A stretch of DNA of 55,886 nucleotides, from positions 1 through 55,886 of the forward strand of contig DATCDK010000002.1 in NCBI GenBank assembly GCA_036510735.1, written 5' to 3'. The notes under the pieces are model-generated. The model saw only the letters and a program-made list of their open reading frames with translations, ran no database searches and was not told where the DNA came from. Within the stretch, counting starts at the first letter, position 1; each line of letters starts with the position of its first letter. Of the stretch, positions 33,483 to 42,281 are shown in pieces. The stretch is from PALSA-607 sp036510735 (lineage in GTDB: Bacteria > Actinomycetota > Actinomycetes > Acidothermales > Acidothermaceae). The position numbers and the translations under genes are program-made.

Positions 33483-33560
33483 TCAGCAGGGCCGACAGAC
33501 AGCAGACGTCACGCGCAACAGATCGACATGGAGTCGCTGCGTGAGAAAGACGTTGCCCAT
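33483..33560 (-). CDS. Cysteine-ending leader peptide of the sulfate operon
   Basis: A 25-codon ORF: MGNVFLTQRLHVDLLRVTSA followed by VCRPC and TGA. It matches the pattern of actinobacterial leader peptides found before cysteine/sulfur genes (a Thr-x-Arg block, HxDLxRV, then Ser-Ala-x-Cys-Arg near the end). Two cysteine codons lie at positions 22 and 25. A TAGGGT -10-like box ends about 8 nt before the ATG, so the message would be leaderless or nearly so. Low Cys-tRNA would stall ribosomes at the end of the ORF and could open the hairpin downstream. Too short for routine gene calling. Sequence fit is strong; mechanism is inferred. Confidence 0.8.
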   Translation of the reverse strand: MGNVFLTQRLHVDLLRVTSAVCRPC

Positions 33561-33689
33561 GGGCGGGAACCCTAGCACAAAGCGGCCGAGTTCTCTTCTT
33601 CGCCTGTAGGGATGCAACCGAGTCTTCCCGACCCACTACGGCGACCGGTGTGGTTCTTGGTTCGATCACGTTCAGGGGGTGTGGTTCGC
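33561..33689. other. Intergenic region upstream of the sulfate leader
   Basis: 129 bp. On the minus strand it holds the TAGGGT (-10-like) box that should drive the leader peptide and sulfate operon; the -35 region is not recognisable. No regulator palindrome was identified. Confidence 0.4.
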
Positions 33690-34253
33690 CTAATGAAGGG
33701 CGGCGATAACCAGCTTCGCTAACGCAATCGACTTGGGCCAGGCGGTGCCCCCGGTATCCGCGTCGCGGATGTCGATGGTCTTGCCGCCGGCCGCGACGAC
33801 GAGTTGCTGCCCGACACCGGCCGCTTTGTCCCCAAGTCCCGGAATGGTTGTCGGCGTCTTATCCGTCTGCTGAGACTCCTTCGCCGCCGCGAGCTCGGCG
33901 TCGAAGGTATGGAGGTCAGACACGTCTTCGACATGGATGCTGAGCGAGTCTGTGCTGCTCGCGTAGAAGCAAAACCCATTGGTGTTCTGCGGAGCCCCGT
34001 AGGTGACGCCCATCACCGTGGTGACCTGAGCTGCGGTCAACGTGCAGCCTCCGGACGCGGCCGCGTCGGCCCCGGAAGCGGTCGCCGCGGGCGCGCTTGC
34101 GCCCGAGTCGGCTGCCGAGGCTGCTGGTGCCGCAGCCGCGGTTGTCGCGGCAGTACCCGAATCGGTCGAACTCGCCTTCTTCGAATTGCATCCCGCGACT
34201 GACACGGTGACGGCGAGAAGTGCCGCGATCGTCAATTTCTTGGTTGCTGGCAT
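33690..34253 (-). CDS. Hypothetical lipoprotein (DUF3558-like)
   Basis: 187 residues from ATG 34253 with GGGAG 5 nt upstream. Signal peptide MPATKKLTIAALLAVTVSV and lipobox AGC, an Ala/Ser spacer, then a domain with GGCTLTAAQVTTVMG, GFCFYAS and IPGLGDKAAGV. The order CxLLT-like motif, second Cys, then PGLGD resembles DUF3558 and related mycobacterial/streptomycete lipoproteins. Function unknown. It is followed on the same strand by the sulfate leader but separated by that operon's own promoter. Confidence 0.75.
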   Translation of the reverse strand: MPATKKLTIAALLAVTVSVAGCNSKKASSTDSGTAATTAAAAPAASAADSGASAPAATASGADAAASGGCTLTAAQVTTVMGVTYGAPQNTNGFCFYASSTDSLSIHVEDVSDLHTFDAELAAAKESQQTDKTPTTIPGLGDKAAGVGQQLVVAAGGKTIDIRDADTGGTAWPKSIALAKLVIAALH

Positions 34254-34389
34254 GTCGACTCCCGGGTCGCGGTCGGGCAAGTGCTCACGTTGTCGACCGT
34301 AGATTCGCGGTGCAATCGGGGAATCGGGGCAAACCCTCGATCAGGGCGGCAGATCTAGCGCAAAACGGCGGCAGCCGTCACGCGACCCG

Positions 34390-35592
34390 TCAGATGAACG
34401 CAAGCTTGGGGAACGTGCCGCCCAGCACCTGGTCGGCGTCCGCGCCTAACGCACTCTCGAGGACAGTCGCGTAGACCGAACGGAAGTCGACGTTGTACTT
34501 GAGGTCGTCCATCGACAGATCGGTCAGGCTCGGCTGATCGCCGAACATGCCGCCGTTCACCGTGGCGCCGGCGACGAAAATGTTCCCCGCCGTCCCGTGG
34601 TCGGTGCCCTGGCTGCCGTTCGCCGCGACGCGTCGACCGAACTCGGAGTACAGCACCGCTACGACGTCCTTGCCGTGCGGGCCGGCGGCAACCGTGGTCA
34701 AGAACCCCGACACTGCGGCGTCCAGCTGTCCTAGCAGTGTGCTCTGAGCAGCCTTCTCGTCGGCATGGAAGTCGAAGCCACCGAGCTGCACGCTGTACAC
34801 GCGGGTCGGGGCGTTGGCCGCGATGCAGCGCGCGACGACGTCGAGCTGCCCGGCGAGATCGTTCGCCCCAGTCGTCTTCGAGGAGGCCAGGGTTGGGCCG
34901 AACGTCGTGGCCACGCGGAACAGATCCGACCCCGACTGTGCGACGCGTTGAATCAGCGGCGCACTGTTCTTCGACGCTGTGTCCAGCGCGCGAAGCCCGC
35001 TGCCGTAAGTGCCATCGGGCATCGTCACGCCGCCGTTCGACGGCACGGCCGCCCCGGCACAATGCTGACCGGCCAGCATCGGCGGGAGCACCGGCCCGAC
35101 ATTCACGGCGAGCAGCGGGTCGGCACCATTCGCGTCGAGCCAACGACCGAGCCACCCGGTGGGCTGGGGGGTGCCGGGAGACGCGGTCTGCCATATCGAC
35201 ATCGACCTGAAGTGACTGCGGTCGGGGTTGGGGTATCCAACCCCACGGACGATGGCGAGCTGGCCAGCGTCGTACAGCTTCTTGAAGCCGGTCATCGACG
35301 GATTGAAGCCGACGTCGTCGGCAAGCGGCAGCACCTCTGACTCGTCGTACGCAAGTTCGGGACGACCGGCGTAGTAGGCCTTGTCCGTGTAGGGGATCAC
35401 CGTGTTGAGGCCGTCATTGCCGCCGTACATCGTGACGAAGACCACGATCTTCGAGCCAGTCGCGAGCGGCGTGCGCTTGCCAGCGACCATCAGGTCGCGC
35501 ACTGTGATGCCGCCCGCGCCGACCGCCAGTGCAGCCCCGCCGACGACACCGCTGGAGATCAGGAACTGCCGTCGCGACATGGTTCGTGGCAT
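34390..35592 (-). CDS. DUF1501 secreted protein with Tat signal
   Basis: 400 residues. The N-terminus MPRTMSRRQFLISSGVVGGA is a twin-arginine signal, so the protein is exported folded. The body matches DUF1501 (sulfatase-like fold): MYGGNDGLNTVIPY, LAIVRGVGYPNPDRSHFRSM, SVQLGGFDFHADE and VLYSEFGRRVAANGSQGTDH, with histidines and aspartates placed as in alkaline-phosphatase-type sites. AAGGAG precedes ATG 35592. It follows the DUF1800 gene by 10 nt; the two families are almost always paired. No biochemical role is established. Confidence 0.9.
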   Translation of the reverse strand: MPRTMSRRQFLISSGVVGGAALAVGAGGITVRDLMVAGKRTPLATGSKIVVFVTMYGGNDGLNTVIPYTDKAYYAGRPELAYDESEVLPLADDVGFNPSMTGFKKLYDAGQLAIVRGVGYPNPDRSHFRSMSIWQTASPGTPQPTGWLGRWLDANGADPLLAVNVGPVLPPMLAGQHCAGAAVPSNGGVTMPDGTYGSGLRALDTASKNSAPLIQRVAQSGSDLFRVATTFGPTLASSKTTGANDLAGQLDVVARCIAANAPTRVYSVQLGGFDFHADEKAAQSTLLGQLDAAVSGFLTTVAAGPHGKDVVAVLYSEFGRRVAANGSQGTDHGTAGNIFVAGATVNGGMFGDQPSLTDLSMDDLKYNVDFRSVYATVLESALGADADQVLGGTFPKLAFI

Positions 35593-35602
35593 GGAGATCT
35601 CC

Positions 35603-36907
35603 TTAATTCACAACGTATTCGGGCGCGCATAGCGCGAGCGTCATCAACGACACGGGGTCATGTGCGACCTGTGCGAGCGCGACGCGGGTCTGCGCTCCCC
35701 AGGCGTCGACCGACAACAGGTGCGCGGCCGCGTCGGCCCGACCCGACGCCGGCTCGTCGGCGACAGCCGAGGTGTCGCCGTGCGCAGCGATGTACCGGGC
35801 GACCTTCATGCGCGTATAACTCGCAGCGGTTGTCAACCACCCATCATCGAAAGGCCAGCCGCCGACGTTCGGTGGCTCGAACGGCACTTGCCCGAGCCCT
35901 TGCAGATAGCCCAGGTAGTTTTGGTTGTTGGCCCGCATTTTCAATGCCCGCAGGGCGCCGACGATCCACTCGACCGGCTGCTTCACCAACTCGCCTTTCG
36001 TCTGTAGGAACAACGGCGAGTTGAACGTCGCGGTCATGAGTGCACCGATGTTCAGTTGCGGCGAGTACGTCGTCATCAGTGTGTTGACGACCGGATCAGT
36101 CGTGATCGTCTTCGCGAACCGGCACCACACCCGCGTACTGACCCACCGGTACGACGCCTCGCTGTGAGTAAGGATCGTGATGAGGTCGCCGCCGTCGAAG
36201 TTGCCGGTGTGGCCGAGCACCGTTTTCACACCGTTGTCATGCAGCTTCGCGACCTCGACGAAAGCGTCCGAGTCCTGGTTGTAGCGCCAACCCGTGTAGC
36301 AACGCGCGGCTTCTCTCACGTCGTCCTCGGAATAGTTGCCGTATCCGAGCGTGAAGAGTTCCATGTTCTCGCGCGCAAAATTCTCATTCGGACGTCCGGC
36401 GATGTTCTGGTTCTCGTCGAGCCAGATCATCATCGCGGGATCGCGCGCAATCGCCAGGTCGAGTGCATCGAACGCGCCGAGTCCTCCGGTACGGAGCAGC
36501 TCGTTTTGGCGCAGCATCAACGCCGCGCTGCGCACCTTCGACAGCGCGGTGGCGAAGTGCCCATGCCAGAAGAACGTCAGCTTCTCCGGGAACGGGTTGG
36601 TCGCCATCACCATGCGATCAAGCCACCAAAGCCTGAGCTCTCGACCCTCGCTGGTCACCCGCGCCTGGTACGCCTTGCGCTGCGCCGCGGTCGAGTTCGC
36701 CGTCGGCGCGGGTGCAAGCGAGAGTTGCGGCGGTGGCGTCGCCAGTACTCCTTGGTCGGACGACGAGGGCGGCCGCACCAACGCAGCGACCGTCGCCGCA
36801 TACCCAGCGGCGACCGCAGCGTCCAGCTCGGCCGGCGTCGCCCCGAAGCCGGCCCGGCGATACAGATGCGCCAGGTCGCTGCGCGGAGCGTCGGAGGCGC
36901 TGGTCAT
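35603..36907 (-). CDS. DUF1800 domain protein
   Basis: 434 residues: HLYRRAGFGATPAELDAAVA at the N-terminus, MVMATNPFPEKLTFFWHGHF, QNIAGRPNENFARENMELFT, and PNVGGWPFDDGWLTTAASY are all signature blocks of DUF1800. No signal peptide is visible, so export may depend on the Tat-targeted DUF1501 partner (inference). First gene of the two-gene unit, with ATG 36907. The pair is common in Planctomycetes, Proteobacteria and some actinobacteria; role unknown. Confidence 0.9.
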   Translation of the reverse strand: MTSASDAPRSDLAHLYRRAGFGATPAELDAAVAAGYAATVAALVRPPSSSDQGVLATPPPQLSLAPAPTANSTAAQRKAYQARVTSEGRELRLWWLDRMVMATNPFPEKLTFFWHGHFATALSKVRSAALMLRQNELLRTGGLGAFDALDLAIARDPAMMIWLDENQNIAGRPNENFARENMELFTLGYGNYSEDDVREAARCYTGWRYNQDSDAFVEVAKLHDNGVKTVLGHTGNFDGGDLITILTHSEASYRWVSTRVWCRFAKTITTDPVVNTLMTTYSPQLNIGALMTATFNSPLFLQTKGELVKQPVEWIVGALRALKMRANNQNYLGYLQGLGQVPFEPPNVGGWPFDDGWLTTAASYTRMKVARYIAAHGDTSAVADEPASGRADAAAHLLSVDAWGAQTRVALAQVAHDPVSLMTLALCAPEYVVN

Positions 36908-36970
36908 CCCCCGAGTAAACCGCGCAAATGTTCGACGGATGTCAAGAACTGGAAACTGCCCGGTTCGGGC

Positions 36971-37312
36971 TCAATACCCCAGTTCATGCAGCCGCTCGTC
37001 GTCTATCCCGAAGTGATGGGCGACTTCGTGGACGACGGTCTTGCGCACCTCAGCGACCACCTGCTCCTCGGTGTCGCAGTAGGCGCACAGCGTGGAGCGG
37101 TAGATCATGATCCGATCGGGCAGGACCCCGGCGTAGGACGTCGTCCGCTCGGTGAGCGGGACTCCGACGTAAAGGCCAAGCAGGTGCGGGTCGGCCGGGA
37201 CGTCCTCGACAAAGACCGCCACGTTGCGCATCGCCTTGGTGAACTGCTCAGGAATGCCGTCCAGAGCCTGGGCGACGAGCTCCTCGAAGCGCTCGCGCGA
37301 GACCTCCACCAC
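36971..37312 (-). CDS. Small zinc metallopeptidase (zincin-like) family protein
   Basis: 113 residues. The C-terminal HEVAHHFGIDDERLHELGY holds the HExxH zinc motif (His95, Glu96, His99) and a further acidic residue as third ligand. It matches the short actinobacterial metallopeptidase (DUF1025/minigluzincin-like) family: RFEELVAQALDGIP and DPHLLGLYVGVPLTERTTSY. Start is one of two adjacent GTG codons at 37312/37309 after GGCGGGGT. Cytosolic; substrate unknown. Confidence 0.88.
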   Translation of the reverse strand: MVEVSRERFEELVAQALDGIPEQFTKAMRNVAVFVEDVPADPHLLGLYVGVPLTERTTSYAGVLPDRIMIYRSTLCAYCDTEEQVVAEVRKTVVHEVAHHFGIDDERLHELGY

Positions 37313-37405
37313 CCCGCCAGCAAACCACGGGGCCGTCCCCTATGCTTGACCAGTCCCCGACGGATGACGCCGGGGCTGTGGCCTATCGACGCAAATCTGG
37401 CTACC

Positions 37406-37478
37406 GTCCCCATCGTCTAGTGGCCCAGGACACCGCCCTTTCAAGGCGGCGGCACGGGTTCGAATCCCGTTGGGGGCA
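37406..37478 (+). tRNA. tRNA-Glu (anticodon TTC)
   Basis: Acceptor stem GTCCCCA with TGGGGGC (one G-T pair), D arm GTCT...GGAC, anticodon stem CCGCC/GGCGG with loop CTTTCAA (anticodon TTC), and T arm GGGTTCGAATCCC. 73 nt including the discriminator A; CCA is not encoded. Confidence 0.95.
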
Positions 37479-37540
37479 CGCAAGCGCAATTTCAGCAGTT
37501 GTAAGGCCACAGCACGTGTAAGACAGTTGTATTGCCATGA

Positions 37541-37615
37541 GGTCCCGTGGTGAAGCCTGGAGTTCACGCCGCCCTGTCAAGGCGGAGGTCGCGGGTTCGA
37601 ATCCCGTCGGGACCG
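37541..37615 (+). tRNA. tRNA-Asp (anticodon GTC)
   Basis: Acceptor stem GGTCCCG with CGGGACC, D arm GTGAA...TTCAC, anticodon stem CCGCC/GGCGG with loop CTGTCAA (anticodon GTC), T arm GGGTTCGAATCCC. Discriminator G; no encoded CCA. 62 bp after tRNA-Glu. Confidence 0.95.
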
Positions 37616-37656
37616 CAACACGCAGTAGCAGTGGCAAGGCCCCAACATTTTGGCAA

Positions 37657-37730
37657 GGCCAGGTAGCTCAGTCGGTATGAGCGCCCGCCTGAAAAGCGGG
37701 AGGTCGACAGTTCGATCCTGTCCCTGGCCA
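37657..37730 (+). tRNA. tRNA-Phe (anticodon GAA)
   Basis: Acceptor stem GGCCAGG with CCTGGCC, D arm GCTC...GAGC, anticodon stem CCCGC/GCGGG with loop CTGAAAA (anticodon GAA), T arm ACAGTTCGATCCTGT. Discriminator A; the following CC is chance, since CCA is incomplete. The Glu-Asp-Phe order is common in actinobacteria. Confidence 0.95.
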
Positions 37731-37781
37731 CCGACTGGATGATTGCCCTCAGGTAGAAGTATCGGGTGCCGATACAGTTTC

Positions 37782-38294
37782 ATGCTGAGACGACTCCAAG
37801 ACCGCCGACGCGACGAGGGCTTTACGCTCATCGAGCTACTCGTGGTGATGATCATCATCGGGATCCTCGCGAGTATTGCGGTCCCGGTCTATCTGAGTCA
37901 GCGTCAAAAGGCTTCGAACACGGCCGCCAAGAGTGACCTGCGTAACGTCGCTGCCCAAATCGAGACCTACGGGGTCGACCTTGGCGACGACTACGCCGCG
38001 CTGAGCCCCACCACGTTGGCTGCTGCCGGAATCAGCATCCACGTGAGTCCAAACACTGCGGTCTATTTGATCCAGCAGACGCGTAACGGTTTCTGTCTCG
38101 CCGCGTTCAACACCAAGGGTTCAGCCCTGCCGACGAGTCAGGCGAGCTTCCAGGGGCTCTCGAGCAACGTCATCTACTGGTGGGACAGCCAGGCCGGCGG
38201 CCTCCAGCCCACTTCGGCACCCATCGTCAACTACAGCGGGTGCCCGACCACGTCTGGCCTCGGCGCTTCCGCCGGGACCTGGAAGTGGCAGTAA
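37782..38294 (+). CDS. Type IV prepilin-like protein
   Basis: 170 residues from ATG 37782 (the frame opens at TTG 37743, but the short basic leader fits the later start). MLRRLQDRRRDEG/FTLIEL is a class III signal cut after Gly by prepilin peptidase, with Glu5 of the mature protein present, then VVMIIIGILASIAVPVYLSQ as the assembly helix. The C-terminal 90 residues have two Cys (GFCLAAF, SGCPTT) that could form the usual disulfide loop. No assembly ATPase or peptidase gene lies nearby, so it must use machinery encoded elsewhere or act as a pseudopilin. Lies 52 bp beyond tRNA-Phe. Confidence 0.87.
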   Translation: MLRRLQDRRRDEGFTLIELLVVMIIIGILASIAVPVYLSQRQKASNTAAKSDLRNVAAQIETYGVDLGDDYAALSPTTLAAAGISIHVSPNTAVYLIQQTRNGFCLAAFNTKGSALPTSQASFQGLSSNVIYWWDSQAGGLQPTSAPIVNYSGCPTTSGLGASAGTWKWQ

Positions 38295-38427
38295 GCCTGA
38301 GCCTCCGGCAACTCTGAGCCCCGGGGGACCATGGACCCCTGCCCCCAACGGTGAACCGCCTGGCTGAGCGGACCGTTCGTAGGAGCAAACCGTCGGCAAC
38401 ACCAAACCGTCGGTGCGGAGGAGACTC

Positions 38428-38907
38428 ATGGGTCCGACCAAAATCCAGGGGCTGCCAGCCCACGTCTTGTTGGTGCACCTCGTGCTGGCCGCCGTCCCGA
38501 TTGCTGCACTCGTCCTCGTCGCGGCAGCGCTCTGGCCTGGCGCCGGCCGCCGCCTGGGGATCATCACCCCGATCATCGCGCTTGGGGCCCTCCTCACCGT
38601 TCCGGTGACGACCCACGCGGGTAAGTGGCTGGAGGCCCGAGTCGCGATCACACCGCTCATCCGCAAGCACGTCGCGCTCGGCAAAGAGATGCTGCCGTGG
38701 ATGATCGGCCTCTTCGTGATTGCGGTCCTCGTGTGGCTGTGGGCACGTACGGATTCAGTTGCCCTGCACGGGACCCTCGGACGCGTCGTGGTCGGCGTCC
38801 TCGCGGTTGCCATCTCCGTTGGCGCTGTGCAGCAGGTTGTCCGGACTGGTGAGGCCGGCTCGCGCGCGCTGTGGACAGGCAACTTCACCGACCAACCGAC
38901 GAAGTAG
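38428..38907 (+). CDS. DUF2231-like integral membrane protein
   Basis: 159 residues. GGAGGAG lies 4 nt before ATG 38428. Four membrane helices (LLVHLVLAAVPIAALVLVAA, IITPIIALGALLTVPVTT, MLPWMIGLFVIAVLVWLW, VVVGVLAVAISVGAVQQVV) with GLPAHVLLVH at the start, the DUF2231 pattern; histidines in the first and later helices (KHVALGKEM) could hold haem or metal. Function not known. Stands alone. Confidence 0.8.
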   Translation: MGPTKIQGLPAHVLLVHLVLAAVPIAALVLVAAALWPGAGRRLGIITPIIALGALLTVPVTTHAGKWLEARVAITPLIRKHVALGKEMLPWMIGLFVIAVLVWLWARTDSVALHGTLGRVVVGVLAVAISVGAVQQVVRTGEAGSRALWTGNFTDQPTK

Positions 38908-39042
38908 CGACCCCGAGAACTCAAGGCGTCGGTCGCCCGCCTCGGTCGCCCCAACAAAAACCCTGCAGTCCATTCTTTTCTGTGACCTGGCATCATTTGG
39001 GTAAAGTTGGCTGGAACTGACGACGTGGCGGGAGGGGCACCG

Positions 39043-39789
39043 ATGCCGGAAGACGCGATGCCGGACGCCGAAGAGGCTGCGCGCACGTACACCTGGCGCG
39101 GTGTCGCTGGCCCGTTCGACGTCGTCGTCGATCCCGGTGTCTTCGTCCCCAGCTCGACGAGCAAGGTGCTGGCCGAAGCGTTGCGGGTCGATCCCGGCGA
39201 CATCGTCGTCGACGCGGGTTGCGGGTGCGGCGTGCTTTCTCTGGTCGCAGCGAAACTCGGCGCCGCCAAGGTGATCGGTACAGACCTATCCACCGCCTCT
39301 GTTGCGTGTTCTGCGGCCAACGCCGCTCGCCTGGGCTTGTCCGACGTCGCCGAGTTCCGCAGCGGCAATCTCCTTGAGCCGCTAGGGGACACCAAGGCCA
39401 ACGTGGTCATCGCCGACGTCTCGGGGATCCCTGACGTGATCGCCCAGGTGACGGGGTGGTTCCCTGACGGCAAAGGCGGCGGTCGCACGGGCGCCGAATT
39501 GCCGGTCCTGATGCTGGCCGAGGTGGCCGACTATCTCGTGCCAGGGGGCAGGGTCTACCTGCCGACCGGCACGATCCAAGACGATGCAGCGATCCTTGCG
39601 GCAGCAGCCAAGGTCTTCGGAACGGCGATGGAGCCGGTCGTCAAGAAGGAGTTCCCGCTTCCTGACGTGGTCGCCACTTCGGCCATGGTCCGAGAGCTCA
39701 TGGACGAAGGATCGATCCACCTCTCGCAGCGCGGCAGCCGGTTGTCGTGGGAACTCACCATCTGGTGCTGCACACTCCAAAACAACTAA
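39043..39789 (+). CDS. Class I SAM-dependent methyltransferase
   Basis: 248 residues from ATG 39043 with GGAGGGG 5 nt upstream (an in-frame TTG at 39007 is less likely). Motif I is VDAGCGCGVLSLVAAKLGAA followed by VIGTDLS, the SAM-binding loop of small-domain (PrmA/HemK/RsmC-like) methyltransferases. The catalytic position that reads NPPY in HemK and N6-adenine enzymes is ADVSG here, so that substrate class is unlikely. VVDPGVFVPSSTSKVLAEAL before motif I resembles the region preceding motif I in small-molecule or protein methyltransferases. 12 nt before the reductase gene, so likely co-transcribed. Confidence 0.82.
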   Translation: MPEDAMPDAEEAARTYTWRGVAGPFDVVVDPGVFVPSSTSKVLAEALRVDPGDIVVDAGCGCGVLSLVAAKLGAAKVIGTDLSTASVACSAANAARLGLSDVAEFRSGNLLEPLGDTKANVVIADVSGIPDVIAQVTGWFPDGKGGGRTGAELPVLMLAEVADYLVPGGRVYLPTGTIQDDAAILAAAAKVFGTAMEPVVKKEFPLPDVVATSAMVRELMDEGSIHLSQRGSRLSWELTIWCCTLQNN

Positions 39790-39801
39790 AGGGCTCCAGA
39801 C

Positions 39802-40788
<987 letters not shown>

Positions 40789-41694
40789 CTACTTCGCGAG
40801 GGCTACGAGGGCAGTGGTTGCCGCCGCGACGCCGGTCGCGGTGCACACGCTTGCTGGCTTGTCGCCGTCCATCGAACAGATCGCTGCGGTAAACACATTG
40901 GCACTGGCCTGAATCGTTGATCCGATCTTGCTGGAACTGTTCGTGAGCTGAGCGGCGACCGCGTCAGGTGTGAGACCCGCGAGAGTGGCCGTCGGGTAGC
41001 TCGCGCCGCTCTGCACCCACTTGCCGCCCAAGTCGATGAACGGGAAGAATCCCCCGCCCACGCTTTGGAAGAGGCTCGCTTGCTGCGGCGTCAGCGTCGC
41101 GATCACCTTCTTCGCGCCGTCCTCGTACTCGATGCCAGTGAAGTCGATGTAGTCGCTCTTATAGGTCGCGTGGCCGAAGTCCAGCGTTGGCGTGTTCGGG
41201 CCAGTGTCGTTGGCAGCGGAGTACGTCGTCTGCAGGTTGCTGAGGGTGCCGAATCGGCTCAATGCGATCGCGAGCGGCCAGCGAGTGACGGCGCAGTAGG
41301 GGCAGAATTCGGCGCCGATGTACAGCACCTCCGGCTTTCCCGACGTGCCGGTCAGTGCAGCCCCGGTCAGTGGCTTAGGAGGTCCGGTCACCGTGCTCAG
41401 GTCGGGAGCAGTCGACGTGAGCGGGACGGCGGCGTTGATCGCATTGGTGACTGTGTCGGACGCGGCTACGACGGGGTGGATCGTTGTGGACGACTTCTTA
41501 CTCGAAAGACCGGCGAACACGATGCCGCCGATGACCAGGACGACGGCGAGAACGCCGCCGCCGGCCATGAGCAGGTTGTGCTTGCGATCGGTTCGCTGCT
41601 GAGCTGCGCGTTGAGCGGCAATGCGCTCGGTGGCAGCCTTCTTCGCGCCATACTTGGGCGACGTCCGACCCTTATCGTCACGTCCGTCAGCCAT
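40789..41694 (-). CDS. DUF929 thioredoxin-like membrane protein (CPYC)
   Basis: 301 residues. A charged cytosolic N-terminus (MADGRDDKGRTSPKYGAKKA) is followed by one membrane helix (about 42-62) and an extracytoplasmic thioredoxin-like DUF929 domain. The active site is GAEFCPYC (Cys131, Cys134), the glutaredoxin-type CPYC, within LYIGAEFCPYCAVTRWPLAI. Further Cys near the C-terminus (ICSMDGD, SVCTATG) may form a structural disulfide. It lies directly after a VKOR gene, which would reoxidise it, so a role in disulfide formation in secreted proteins is likely. The paralogue at 42282-43208 starts with the same 12 residues. Confidence 0.88.
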   Translation of the reverse strand: MADGRDDKGRTSPKYGAKKAATERIAAQRAAQQRTDRKHNLLMAGGGVLAVVLVIGGIVFAGLSSKKSSTTIHPVVAASDTVTNAINAAVPLTSTAPDLSTVTGPPKPLTGAALTGTSGKPEVLYIGAEFCPYCAVTRWPLAIALSRFGTLSNLQTTYSAANDTGPNTPTLDFGHATYKSDYIDFTGIEYEDGAKKVIATLTPQQASLFQSVGGGFFPFIDLGGKWVQSGASYPTATLAGLTPDAVAAQLTNSSSKIGSTIQASANVFTAAICSMDGDKPASVCTATGVAAATTALVALAK

Positions 41695-41725
41695 CCGACA
41701 CCCTCAGTTGCGGGCCGCGCGGCCG

Positions 41726-42241
41726 TTAATTGTCCGCATCCTCAAGGTCATCGTCGTCATCATCCTCGTCTGTCGCGGCGTCGTGCGGAATCGCGAGGGC
41801 GCTCGCGAACACGGTGACCACGAAGAGGACCAGCGTCGTGATGTGCACGCCAGTGCACCACAAGCAGACCTTCTTGATGATGACGGCCTCTGCGTATACG
41901 AGGTAGCAGACGAACCCGATGCCTGACAGGCCATAGAGCAGCCGGCCGAACTTGATCCGCGGGTCGGCTGAACGCCAGGCAACCGGCAGATGCCAGGGGA
42001 TCATGCCGACGAAGTACGCCAAGCCGAGAAGTGCGACGGGGATGCCGAACACCTTCGACTGCGGGCTGGTAGTGACGGCTTCGCAGTCGATCGCGCCCTT
42101 GGCCGCGCAGACCAACGGGATGTGCGTGTCGTAGTGAGCGATGGTCAGATACGTCGCAAGACCGATTCCGATCGCGGTCAGGACGAGACAGACAGGGGAC
42201 GCCCAAACTGGCGCACCGGACTGCCTTGTCGACGAGACCAC
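41726..42241 (-). CDS. Vitamin K epoxide reductase (VKOR) family protein
   Basis: 171 residues, four or five membrane helices. Redox residues fit bacterial VKOR: Cys126-Leu-Trp-Cys129 (KKVCLWCTGVH) is the quinone-side pair and Cys45/Cys53 (LVCAAKGAIDCEAV) the loop pair that oxidises the partner. VKOR passes electrons from a thioredoxin-like protein to menaquinone and replaces DsbB in actinobacteria. Here it is not fused to its partner; the partners are the two flanking DUF929 proteins. Very acidic tail (DEDDDDDDLEDADN). GTG 42241 has GAGGG 5 nt before. Confidence 0.92.
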   Translation of the reverse strand: MVSSTRQSGAPVWASPVCLVLTAIGIGLATYLTIAHYDTHIPLVCAAKGAIDCEAVTTSPQSKVFGIPVALLGLAYFVGMIPWHLPVAWRSADPRIKFGRLLYGLSGIGFVCYLVYAEAVIIKKVCLWCTGVHITTLVLFVVTVFASALAIPHDAATDEDDDDDDLEDADN

Positions 42242-42281
42242 CTATGCCCTCGAGGGGACAGTCCGGTTCGACGCCACCGTG

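Noticed and set aside
33355..33609. Plus-strand 84-codon ORF in the sulfate leader region
   Set aside because: It is the shadow of the leader peptide and hairpins on the other strand and has no ribosome site.
37340..37637. Minus-strand ORFs across the tRNA region
   Set aside because: They read through tRNA-Glu and tRNA-Asp antisense and match no family.
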